Assembly (NCBI GenBank): GCA_001917535.1
Contig: MNEF01000065.1
Span: forward strand, 41,523 to 92,011
Direction: 5' to 3'
Length of the DNA stretch: 50,489 nucleotides
DNA from: Candidatus Rokubacteria bacterium 13_1_40CM_69_27
GTDB taxonomy: Bacteria; Methylomirabilota; Methylomirabilia; Rokubacteriales; CSP1-6
Part shown: positions 1 through 12,600 of the stretch, piece by piece
How the letters are laid out: each line of letters starts with the position of its first letter
How positions within the stretch are numbered: position 1 is the stretch's first letter
Notes under the pieces: model-generated
What the model saw: only the letters and a program-made list of their open reading frames with translations
What the model was told of the DNA's origin: nothing
The model's database searches: none
Program-made: the position numbers and the translations under genes

Positions 1-2
1 GG

Positions 3-1232
3 ACCCGCTGGCTGGGCCTCGCCGTCGCAGCGGCGCTGGGGCTGGGCCTGACGCGCGCGCCCGCCGGCCTGAGGGTACGCCGGGTCGCGCTCGCGGTGGG
101 AGTGGCCGGTCTGGTGGTCCCGCCCCTCGCCATCGCTGCGCTGTCGGGTCGGACGCCGTGGGAGGCGTGGAGCGCGCTGGCCTCGAGGCCCGCGCTCGTC
201 TTCCGCGAGCGGAGCGCGTGGGTGACCGAGGGGGCGGTGCTGCTGGTGCCGACGACGCTCGTCTTCAGCGAGCCTCACCGGATCACGGCGCTGGGCGAGG
301 CCGTCTTCCGGGTGGTCGAGCGCGACGGTGGTCGCGTGGTCGTTCGGGAATGGCGCCTGGCGAAGGGCGAGGGGCTCGCCCTGCGCCCGGGCGATCGGCT
401 GGACCTCGCGGCCGGGGTGCGCGTGCGGTTCGAACCCGGCAAGCGCGTGCCCGAGGCGCCGCTGTCGGGCGTGACATGGGCGGATCCGCGCGAGCGAGGT
501 CTGGGCACCGCGCTCGCTACGTTTCTGGCCGCGCTGGTCACGCTCGCGGGCGGCGCCCTCGTGCTTCTCCCGCCCCCGCGCGACGGAGACGGTCCGCATG
601 TCGCCGCCGGCCTGGCACCGTTCGAGGCGCTCGCGGTGCCGCTCGTCGTCGTGAGCGCGGTCTGCTGGGGCGTCTACGGCGGGTTCGCGGGGCCGGAGTT
701 GGCGCTGGGAGCCCCCGCGGTGGCGCCGCTGGCCCGGTTGCCGTGGGCGCTGCCGGGGCCGCCGTGGGATCGCGCGCTCGTCCTCACCGTGCTCATCGGT
801 CTCATGGCGCTCTTCGTGGCCACGACGTTGGCGCTCCGTCACCGCGTGCTGGCGATCGCGAGGGCCGAGCGAGGCGCGCGCCGTGGTGCCGGTCTCGACG
901 TGGTCTGGCTGGGACTGCTCGCCGGGGCCACCGCGCTCGCCGCCTGGCCCATCGATACCTGGCGCGCGCTGACCCTGGCCTTGGGCCTGGCCGCGGTGGC
1001 GATCGCGCCGGCACTCGCCGGGGCGGGCTCGACGGCGCGCGCGGCCGGCGCCCTCGTCGGCGTCGTCGTCTTCGCCGCGCTGGCCCTGGCCGGCCCGCGG
1101 CTGACAGCCGGAGCCTCCGTCGTAGGCGCCTATCCGGCCCTGGTCGCCGCCCCGGTGGCCTGGGCGGTGGCCGTGCTCGGCATGCGGTGCTCGCCTTCGA
1201 GCTGGCGGGTGCTCAGGGCGAAGTCGAGCTGA
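3..1232 (+). CDS. Integral membrane protein, 5' end cut off by the window
   Basis: The reading frame is open from the left edge, so the true start lies outside the window; a GTG at 96 is only an internal candidate. The visible part starts with a hydrophobic stretch, then a soluble segment of roughly 110 residues rich in Val/Arg/Glu (about nt 170-510) that reads like a small beta domain. At least seven strongly hydrophobic segments follow to the C terminus (nt 510-1190). I do not recognise the family; it could be a permease subunit or an uncharacterised sensor. Its last 20 nt overlap the end of the convergent MlaC-like gene. The TGA is at 1230-1232. The coding frame is well supported by GC-rich codon use; the function is unknown. 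Confidence 0.7.
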   Translation, partial: TRWLGLAVAAALGLGLTRAPAGLRVRRVALAVGVAGLVVPPLAIAALSGRTPWEAWSALASRPALVFRERSAWVTEGAVLLVPTTLVFSEPHRITALGEAVFRVVERDGGRVVVREWRLAKGEGLALRPGDRLDLAAGVRVRFEPGKRVPEAPLSGVTWADPRERGLGTALATFLAALVTLAGGALVLLPPPRDGDGPHVAAGLAPFEALAVPLVVVSAVCWGVYGGFAGPELALGAPAVAPLARLPWALPGPPWDRALVLTVLIGLMALFVATTLALRHRVLAIARAERGARRGAGLDVVWLGLLAGATALAAWPIDTWRALTLALGLAAVAIAPALAGAGSTARAAGALVGVVVFAALALAGPRLTAGASVVGAYPALVAAPVAWAVAVLGMRCSPSSWRVLRAKSS

Positions 1233-1857
1233 GCTCGAGACCCGCTGCGCGGCTCCACCGGTGCAGCGCTTCCGTCAAGCCGGCTTGAATGGAGGCCACG
1301 TCGGACGGGCGGCTCATCGCGTGATCGAACTGGCTCCGGCAGGCGGCGACGAAGCTCTCCCCGTTCAGGAGCACGTCGTAAATTTTCCACCGTCCGTTTT
1401 TGAGATGCAGTCGATAGACGAGGAGGGCGAGCGTCCGGAGCGTGAAGATTCTCCAGGTGACCATGGCAAAGTTCCCGTCGATGCCTTCGCCTACCTGCAG
1501 GATCGTCACGCGCCAGCTCTCCGTGACGTGGGACGCGCACGAGCGCTCCAGGAAGTCCGCGGAGAGCCGCACGAACTCCCCCTGCTGCGCGGGGGTTCGG
1601 GTCGCCCAGTGGCGCGACAGCATCCCCCGCGCCATCTGCTCGGTATCGAAAACCTCGTTCGCGACCCGTCGGATCTCGCCGTGGACGCGCTGGAGATCCT
1701 GGCGCGTCAGCGCCCCCTGCCCCGGCGGACGGGATCTCGCGCTTTTGAGGATGGTCGTGACCCGCGTCATCGCCGACTTCACGACCGCCCCCGGTGACGT
1801 GACGTGACCCTTGAAGGCGGACACCGCCATACGCAACACGCTCAGCGCTCTAGTCAT
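1213..1857 (-). CDS. MlaC/Ttg2D-like phospholipid-binding protein
   Basis: This 214-residue protein belongs by pattern to the toluene-tolerance Ttg2D/MlaC family, periplasmic carriers that shuttle phospholipid for the Mla ABC transporter. Supporting signatures are the central FVRLSADFLERS helix and the C-terminal WKIYDVLLNGESF block, which matches the family's 'W.v.Dv...G.S' motif. Length is normal for the family. The N terminus is odd: no clear hydrophobic signal-peptide core follows the ATG at 1857 (the start reads MTRALSVLRMAVSAF), so export is not obvious, or the true start differs. No mlaD/E/F neighbours are visible. The gene is convergent with, and overlaps by 20 nt, the upstream membrane protein gene. 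Confidence 0.75.
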   Translation of the reverse strand: MTRALSVLRMAVSAFKGHVTSPGAVVKSAMTRVTTILKSARSRPPGQGALTRQDLQRVHGEIRRVANEVFDTEQMARGMLSRHWATRTPAQQGEFVRLSADFLERSCASHVTESWRVTILQVGEGIDGNFAMVTWRIFTLRTLALLVYRLHLKNGRWKIYDVLLNGESFVAACRSQFDHAMSRPSDVASIQAGLTEALHRWSRAAGLELSSTSP

Positions 1858-2331
1858 ACAGTCGGCCCCCTTGTGATCGATGCTGGTGGAGCACGCGAGG
1901 AGCGCCGATGCGCCGCGGACGGGCCCGTGTTGCGGGTCGTGCGATCATCTCCAGCCCTTCCTTCGGTAGCCCGGCTGTCAGGTGTCTGGCCTGACCCGCG
2001 GCTTTGCGTCCCCGCCTCGCGACGGGTTTGCCCTTGTCGAGAGAGCCTGTGCCGGCGTGCACCGACGCAAGGACCGTGCCTGCCGTTCTTCCGCGCGGCT
2101 CGGTGGTCGAGAAGCGCGCTCATTCCGCACCTTGGCCGGCACGCGGTCGGCGGCGAATGGCGACGGGAGTCCTCGCCCTGTGGGGTCCGAGCGTCCTGTT
2201 TTCGGACACTCGACATGCCAGAGCGACAACGGCCGCGAGGGGGGAGCGGGCGCGGGCGGGGCCGTGGTGACGCTGCGTAACTCCGCACGTGCGTTGCCAT
2301 TTTCAACGTCGCCTGTCACAATAACCAGGTC
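1858..2331. other. 474-nt intergenic region between divergent mlaC-like gene and uvrA
   Basis: This divergent intergenic region has no convincing ORF. It carries the likely uvrA promoter at its right end and a 6-bp inverted pair, GTCCGA/TCGGAC, around 2187-2210. I saw no recognisable riboswitch, RNA gene or SOS-type operator. Confidence 0.4.
2294..2322 (+). promoter_or_regulatory. Probable sigma70-type promoter of uvrA
   Basis: TTGCCA at 2294-2299 and CACAAT at 2317-2322 are separated by 17 nt. The expected transcription start falls at about 2329-2332, at or just before the uvrA ATG, so the mRNA would have little or no leader. Only a weak AGG precedes the ATG. Confidence 0.45.
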
Positions 2332-5127
<2,796 letters not shown>

Positions 5128-5174
5128 GGGGAGGCTTCGGAGGGGGCCGTCGAGGCCCCCTCCGATGAAGCGAC

Positions 5175-6602
5175 ATGCGTTGCACGAAGATCATCTGCAC
5201 CATCGGGCCCGCCAGCAGCAGCGCCGAGCAGCTCGAGCGGCTCGCCGCCGCCGGCATGGACGTGGCCCGGCTCAACTTCTCCCACGGCACTCACGCCGAG
5301 CACGCCGAAGTCGTCCGGAGGATTCGCCAGGGCGAGGAGCGCTGGGGCCGGCCGGTTGCCATCCTCCAGGACCTGCAAGGCCCGAAGGTCCGGCTGGGAA
5401 CCTTCGGTGTCGGGGGCGGCGGGCGCGTCGACCTGGAGCAGGGCAAGGTCTTCACGCTGACGGCCCAGCCGGTCGTCGGCACCGCCGAGCGCGCGTCGCT
5501 GTCGCATCCGGAGTACCTGAGGGAAGTGCGCCCGGGCGACCAGATCTGGATGGACGACGGCCTGATCCAGCTCCAGGTCGAGGAGACAACAGCGGACGGG
5601 GTGCGCTGTCGCGTCACCGCGGGCGGGCGCGTGAGCGATCACAAGGGGATCTCGCTGCCCCACGTCCCGCTGCCCGTGTCGTGCCTCACCGACAAGGACA
5701 AGGAGGATCTCCGCTTCGGCATCCGGCAGGGCATCGATTTCGTCGCCATCTCCTTCGTGCGCTCGCCCGCGGACATCGGAGAGGTCCGGAAGTTCCTCCA
5801 CGACCAGGGGGCCGATCTGCCGATCGTCGCCAAGCTCGAGCGCCAGGAAGTGATCGCCAAGCTTTCCGGCATCCTCACCATGGTGGACGCGGTCATGGTG
5901 GCGCGGGGCGACCTGGGCCTGGACGTGCCGCTGGAAGAGGTGCCGCACATCCAGAAGGAGGTCATCCGGCAGGCGCGGGCGGCGAAGGTTCCGGTGATCG
6001 TGGCGACGCAGATGCTCGAATCCATGGTCACGCATCTCCGGCCAACTCGCGCGGAAGTGTCGGATGTGTCGACCGCGATATTCGACGGCGCCGACGCGAT
6101 CATGTTATCGGCCGAAACCGCCACCGGCCGCTACCCGGTCGAGGCCGTGCAGGTGATGGCGCGGATCGCCGAGCGCGCCGAGCAGGCGGTGCTCCGGGGC
6201 GAGCGCCCCCGCCGTCACCGGGAGGGCGTCGGCTTTCCCGAGGCGATCTCGGACGCAGCCGCTACGGCGGCCCACGTCCTCGGCGCCCGCGCCATCGTCG
6301 CCTTCACACAGTCGGGCTTCTCGGCGCGCCTGATCTCCCAGGAGCGCCCGGACGTCCCGATCATCGCGCTCACGCCCTTCGTGGGGGTTCAGCGACGACT
6401 CGCGCTCTCCTGGGGCGTCTCGTCGCGCCTCATCCGCAAGGTGGAGACGACCGACGAGATGATCGAGGAGGTGGAGGCCACACTGTTGGGCGACGGCTCG
6501 GTACGGACCAACGACGTGATCGTCATCATCTCCGGCTCACCGATGTGGGTGACGGGCACGACCAATCTCTTGAAGCTTCACCGCGTCGGCGAGCGTCGCT
6601 GA
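5175..6602 (+). CDS. pyk: Pyruvate kinase
   Basis: Converts phosphoenolpyruvate plus ADP to pyruvate plus ATP, the last step of glycolysis. At 475 residues it has the usual bacterial length. Hallmarks in order are CTIGPAS and ARLNFSHG near the N terminus, LQDLQGPKVRLG before the B domain, the FVAISFVRS barrel strand, the catalytic-Lys/metal region IVAKLERQE, MVARGDLG, the signature ATQMLESM, and DGADAIMLSAETA. The C-terminal domain ends in NLLKLHRVG. The ATG at 5175 follows the repeat hairpin with only a weak GAAG as ribosome site, so expression may respond to that hairpin. Its TGA overlaps the probable CTG start of the giant sensor kinase. Confidence 0.97.
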   Translation: MRCTKIICTIGPASSSAEQLERLAAAGMDVARLNFSHGTHAEHAEVVRRIRQGEERWGRPVAILQDLQGPKVRLGTFGVGGGGRVDLEQGKVFTLTAQPVVGTAERASLSHPEYLREVRPGDQIWMDDGLIQLQVEETTADGVRCRVTAGGRVSDHKGISLPHVPLPVSCLTDKDKEDLRFGIRQGIDFVAISFVRSPADIGEVRKFLHDQGADLPIVAKLERQEVIAKLSGILTMVDAVMVARGDLGLDVPLEEVPHIQKEVIRQARAAKVPVIVATQMLESMVTHLRPTRAEVSDVSTAIFDGADAIMLSAETATGRYPVEAVQVMARIAERAEQAVLRGERPRRHREGVGFPEAISDAAATAAHVLGARAIVAFTQSGFSARLISQERPDVPIIALTPFVGVQRRLALSWGVSSRLIRKVETTDEMIEEVEATLLGDGSVRTNDVIVIISGSPMWVTGTTNLLKLHRVGERR

Positions 6603-9600
6603 GGCACGCGATCACGCTGGCGTCTCTCACTCGGCCGGCGGCGATCCTCATCGTGCTCGCCGGGCTGTGGGGCCTCGGTGCCGCCACCCTGTCCAGACAG
6701 CTCGAGGAGCGTCGGGCCACGCTCGTCGCCGAGGCCGTCGCCGCCGCGCGGGGGGTCGTCGAGGAGGCGCAAGAGGCGCTCCTGCGCGAGGCCCGGATCC
6801 TCGCCCAGGATGCCGCCGTCGTCGAGGGCGCCGTCAAGGGCGAGTGGGCGACGCTGGCGCGCGGGGCCTCCACGCGCATGATCGCGCTCACGGTCGAGCG
6901 CCTCGCCGATGTCCTGCTCGTGCTGGACGCCCGCGGCGGCACCCTCGTCCAGGTGCCGGCGCTGCCCCGCGTGTCCGTCTCTGATCTGGCCCCGGTCGCC
7001 ACGCCGAGGGTCCTCCTTCGCGTCATCGACGGGCGGGCGTATCTTCTGGCCGCCGCCCCGATCCGCGGGGCCGGCGATGCGCCCGCCGGCGCGGCGATCG
7101 TCGGCCGCCGGCTGGCGCGGCTCGAGCGCTCGCTGGGGGGCGTGGCGGCCCGGCCGGCCATCGCGGCGGTCGCGGGGGACCGGCTGCTCGGCGCCACCCG
7201 TGCGGAGGCGCCGGCCGACGGCTGGGCGGCGGCCGCCCGCACGGGGACCGTCCAGATCGCGGGCGAGCCCTGGGCGCTGCAGCCGCTCGGTCCGATCGCC
7301 GGACTTTGGGCCCTGGTGCCCGAGGCAGAGTATCGGGCCGAGCGCAGGCGCCTGCGGGGCTGGCTGCTCGGTTCACTGGCCGTCGCCGTCGCGGCGGTGG
7401 TGGCCGCGGCGTGGCTCACCGGTCGCACCGCCCGAGCGGCCAGGCGGACGTCCGACTCCGCTGATGACCTCGACAGCGCGCGCCGCTTCGTGGAGGAGAC
7501 GACCCGCCGCGCCCAGCTGGCGGCGCTCCTGGAGATCAACAAGAAGATCGCCGCTGCGGAATCCACCGACGCGTTGCTGCGGGCCATCGCCGAAGAGGCC
7601 GCGCGGCTCCTCGACGTCGACAACGCCGGCTTCCGGCTCGTGGAGGACGATGAGCTCGTGCTGGCGGGCCTGGCGGGCACCGCCGCCCAGACGATGCTCC
7701 GCCCCCGCATCAAGATGGGGGAGAGCTTCAGCGGCCGGGTCGTCCGGGAAGGGCGCACCATCGTCGCCGACGTCGCCGAGGTACCGGAGATGGTGCCCGA
7801 GCATCGGGCGGCGGACGCGCGTCTGGGCTACACGACCTACCTGGGCGTGCCGCTGCGCGCGGGGGAACGCATCATCGGCGTCTTCACCTTCCGCGCGCGC
7901 CGCCCCTTCACCGTGCTCGATCAGGAGCTGGCCGAGGCCTTCGCGGGGCAGGCGGCGATCGCCCTGGAGCACGCACGCCTCTACCGCGAGGTGAGCCGTC
8001 AGGCCGAGCGCATGGCCGCGCTCGCCGACGTCGAGCACCTGCTCTCCGAGACCCTGGATCCCGACGTCGTTGCCCAGCGCATCGCCGACAACGTCCGGGG
8101 GTTGCTGGCGGCCCAGGCGTCCGTCGTGTACCGCCTGGAGCCCACCTCGGGAGCCCTGGTGGCGATGGCGGTCTCCGGCGACGTCGGTCCGGCCTTCCCG
8201 CGGAGCATCGTCCTTCCCACGGGCGCCGGCGTGAGCGGGCTCGCCGTGCGGGAGCAGCGGGCCGTGGTGACGACGGATCTGCTGAACGATCCCGAAGTGT
8301 CGCTCCCGCCCGAGGCCCGAGCCCAGATCGAGCAGGCGCCCTTTCGGGCGGTCCTGGCGGTGCCGCTACGGGTTCACGAGCGGGTGATCGGCGCGCTCGG
8401 CGTGGGGGACCGGGCGGGCCGGATCTTCGAGGAGCAGGACATCAGGCTGGCCCAGACCTTCGCCGACCAGGCGACGCTGGCGCTGGAGAACGCGCGCCTG
8501 TTCGCGCTGGAGACGGCGCGGCGGGCCCAGGTCGAGGTCCTGGCGGAGGTGGAGGGGGAGTTCGCGGCCGAGCTCAACCTCGACCGCCTGCTCCAGCTCA
8601 TCGTCGATCGCGCCGGCCGCCTCTTCGGCGCCGACGGCGTGATCTATCTGGCCGAGGAGGAGCGCCGGCTGACGCCGAGCGCCTGGAGCGAGCACGCGCT
8701 CTTCGATCGCCGGGTCCCATTCGGGCACGGCCTCGTCGGCGCCTGCGCTCAGGAGCGGCGGGGACTCGTCGTCAACGACTATGCGGCTGCACCCTACGCG
8801 CTCGAGCGGTTCGTCGCGGTCGGTCTCACTCGCCTGATGGCCCATCCGCTGATCCTGCGGGATCGTGTGCTCGGCGTCATCAACATGTCCCGGCGGGGGG
8901 CCGCCGCGGCGCCGTTTTCTGCCGACGACCTGGCCGTCCTGGAAAGCTTCGCCACCCAGGCCGCCATCGCCATCGAAAACGCCCGGCTCCACGACGAGAC
9001 CGAGCAGCGGCGCCGGGAGGCGGAGGTGATCGCCGAGCTGGCGCGGACGATCAACGCCTCGCTCGACATCGACACGGTGCTGCAGCGAATCATCGAGGGT
9101 GCTCGGGAGCTGTGCGGGAGCGACCTGGCGCGAATCGCGCTCCGCGAGCCGGGCTCTGACGAGGTCGTCTTCCGCTACGGCGTGGGCACCCGCTATCGGC
9201 GGTATGACGCCCTCCGGCTCGAGCCGGGTAAGGGCGTCTCCGGCCACGTTTTAATGACCGGGCGGCCCTTCCGCACCGACGACTACGCCGGCGACCCGCG
9301 CATCACCAAGGACTATCTGGCCGTCGCCCAGGAGGAGGGCGTCGTCACCGAGCTGGCGGTCCCCATCCGCATCGGGGACCGCGTAGAAGGCGTCCTGAAC
9401 GTCGACAACCGCGTGGCCCGGCCCTTCACCGACCGGCACGCGGCCGTGCTGCTGCAACTCGCCGACCACGCGGGTCTCGCGATTCAGAACGCGCGCCTCT
9501 ACGCGACGCTGGAAGTGCGGGCCACGCGGCTCCGCACGCTCGCCAACGTCAACCGCATCGTGTCCTCGTCCCTCGACATCTACGAGGTCCTCCGCACCAT

Positions 9601-12600
9601 CGCCTGCGCCGCCTCCGAGCTGATGGGCGCGCCCCTGGTCGCCTTCTGGGTCGCCGACGAGGGCACGCGCACGCTCAAGATCAGCGGCTTCTCCGACGAC
9701 CGCCTGGGGGCCGACTTCCCGCTGGGCGCGCTGGCGTTCGGCGAGGGCGCGGTGGGCTGGGTGGCCGCCCACCGCGGCCCGCTGAACATCCCCGACGTCT
9801 TCGCCGACGAGCGGTACCGCGCCCGGGACTGGTCGCGGACGCACGGCATCACCAGTTTCTTCGCCGTGCCCATCGTGCTGCAGGACGCGCTGCTCGGCGT
9901 GCTGACGCTGAACGGCCGCGCGCCGTTCAGCTTCGGTCCCGACGACCAGAGCCTGCTCGGGAGCTTCGTCGCCCAGTCCGCGGTGGCGCTCGACCACGCG
10001 CGTCTGTACGCCGAGACGAGCCGTCGGCTGGAGGAGACGCGGGCGCTGCTGGAGGTGGCGGAGATCCTCAACTCCACCCTCGATTCCAAGCGGCTGCTCA
10101 AGCGCGTGGCCATCAAGATCGCCCGGGTCTGCCGGGTGGATCGCTGCTCGATCGAGCTCTGGGACGGCGATCGCGTCGTCCCGCTCATGTCGCAGTTCGC
10201 CGACGGCCACCGGGATCCCCGGATGTGGGCCGCCTTCATCGCGCTGCCGCCCTCCGCGCCCGGCGAGGTGCCGGCGCACGCCCGCGCCATCGAGACCCAC
10301 CGGCCGGTCCTCATCGACGACACGACGACCACGGACCTGATTCCCCGGCAGTGGATCGACGCCTACGGCCTGAAGTCGGACCTGGCCGTGCCGCTGATCC
10401 GTCAGGACCAGGTCATCGGCGTGCTGAACCTCGATTATTGCGAGCGCGTCACCCCGTTCCAAGCGTGGCAGGTCAATCTGGCGACGGCCATCGCGGGCCA
10501 GCTCGCGCTGGCACTCGAGAACGCCCGCCTCTACGCGGAGGCCCAGGAGCGGCTCCGGGAAACCACGACGCTGCTGGGGGTCGGCCAGGTGCTCTCCCAG
10601 CCCGGCCCCATCGATGAGACGCTGCGGCGCGTGACGCACGAGGTGGGCCGGGCCTTCGGGGCCGACATGGTCGGGGCCTACGTGCTCGACGAGCGGGGCG
10701 AGACGCTCCAGCCGCTCGCCGGCTACCGGGTACCCGGGCATCTGCGCGCGGTCTTCATCAGCCATCCGATCGTGCTGGAGCGCATCCCGCGCCTGCTCCA
10801 CGACTGGCGCGTGGGGCGGGTCATCTCGAGCCCGAACACGCATGACGACGAGCGCTTCGATCAGCGGTGGGTCCGGCTCCTGCCTCCTCATTCGGTCCTG
10901 CTGGCGCCCACCCGCGTGCGCGGCGAGAGCCGGGGCTGTCTGATCCTGGTCTGGTGGCGCACCGGACGTCGGTTCGAACCCGCCGAGATCCGGCTCCTGG
11001 AGGGCACCGCCGCCCAGATCGGGCTGGCCCTCGAGAACGCCGAGCTGGCCCGGCAGCGCGAGGTGCGGCTGAAGGAGACCGAGACCCTCCTGGCCGTCAG
11101 CCGGACGCTGTCGTCGACTCTCGACCTCGACCCGCTGCTGCGCCACTTCATGCGCCAGATCACCCGGGCCATCGGTGCCGATACGGTGGGCATTTGGATG
11201 CTGGACGGCGGCGGCGAATGGCTGATCCCGACGGCGGGCTACCACGTGCCGCCGGAGTGGCTGCCGGCGATCCGCGAGGCGCGCCTGTCGATCGTCGAGC
11301 ACCCGTTCTACGCCGAGGCCGCCCGGACGAAGCGGGCGGTGTTCGCGCGCAACGCCGCCGCCGATCCGCGAATCCCGCCCTTCCTGACCCAGACCGCGCC
11401 CCACCGGAGCCAGCTCTTCGTGCCGATCCTGGCCAAGGAGCGTCTGATCGCGGGGTTCGTGGCGGTCTGGCGCGAGGAGCAGCGCGAGTTCTCCCCGGGC
11501 GAGCTGGCCCTCATGGAGGCGATCGCCAGCCAGGCGGGCGTGGCCGTGGAGAACGCCCGACTCTTCGAACAGAACCGCCGGCAGGTGGAGGAGCTCTCGG
11601 TGCTGCACGAGCTGGCGCGCGCCGTGACGGGCCAGCTCGACCAGGACGCGCTCATCGACGCGCTCCACACCCAGGTCGGGCGGATCCTGGACGCGCGTAG
11701 CATGCTCATCGCCCTCCGGACCGAGGGAGGGGGCGAGGTCGACGTGCCCCTGGACCTCCGGCACGGCCGGCGCGATCCCGCGCTGCCCGAGCGCTATCGT
11801 CTGGGGTCCGGCCTGGTGTCGGCGATTCTCACGACCGGGCGCGCCATCCGAACCGAGGACTATCTCGGCGAGTGCGCGCGCCGGGGGGTGGCGGCGGTGG
11901 CCGGGGTCGAGGCGTTTCCCTACTGGCTGGGGGTGCCCATGCGCGCGGGCGAGAGCGTGCTGGGCGTCCTCGCCCTGCGCAGCGCCACCCGGGCTTTCAC
12001 GGCCGCGGACGAGAATCTCCTCGCCAACATCGCCCATCTGGCGGCGCTGGCGCTCCGGAGCGCGCGCCTGTTCGAGGAGCGGAGCCGGGCCTACGGCGAG
12101 CTGGCCGCGGCCCAGGACCACCTGGTGCGCACGGAGAAGCTGCGGGCTCTCGGCGAGATGGCCTCCGGCGTGGCCCACGACTTCAACAACCTGCTGGCCG
12201 CCATCCTCGGCCGCACCCAACTGCTCCTCCGCCGCGTCGAGGATCCGAAGCTCCGGCAATGGCTCGAGGTGATCGAGCGCTCGGCGACGGACGGCGCCCA
12301 GACCGTGCGCCGGCTGCAGGAGTTCGCCCGCGTCCGCCGCGACGAGCCACTGGTGCCGGTGGATCTCAACGAGGTCGTGCGCGGGGCGCTGGAGATCACC
12401 CAGTCACGGTGGCGGGAGGAGTCGCTCCGACGCGGGGTCGCCATCGAGGTACGCACCGTGCTGGCGCCACTGCCGCGCGTGGCCGGCGATCCGGCCGAGC
12501 TGCGGGAGGCCATCACCAACCTCATCCTGAATGCGGTCGACGCGATGCCGGACGGCGGCGTGCTCACGCTGAGCTCGGCGGTGGTGGACGGGCGGGTGGA

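Noticed and set aside
9251..12259. 1,002-codon open frame on the minus strand opposite the giant kinase
   Set aside because: It mirrors the repeated GAF coding sequence, with Arg/Gly/His/Asp-rich low-information content; a shadow.
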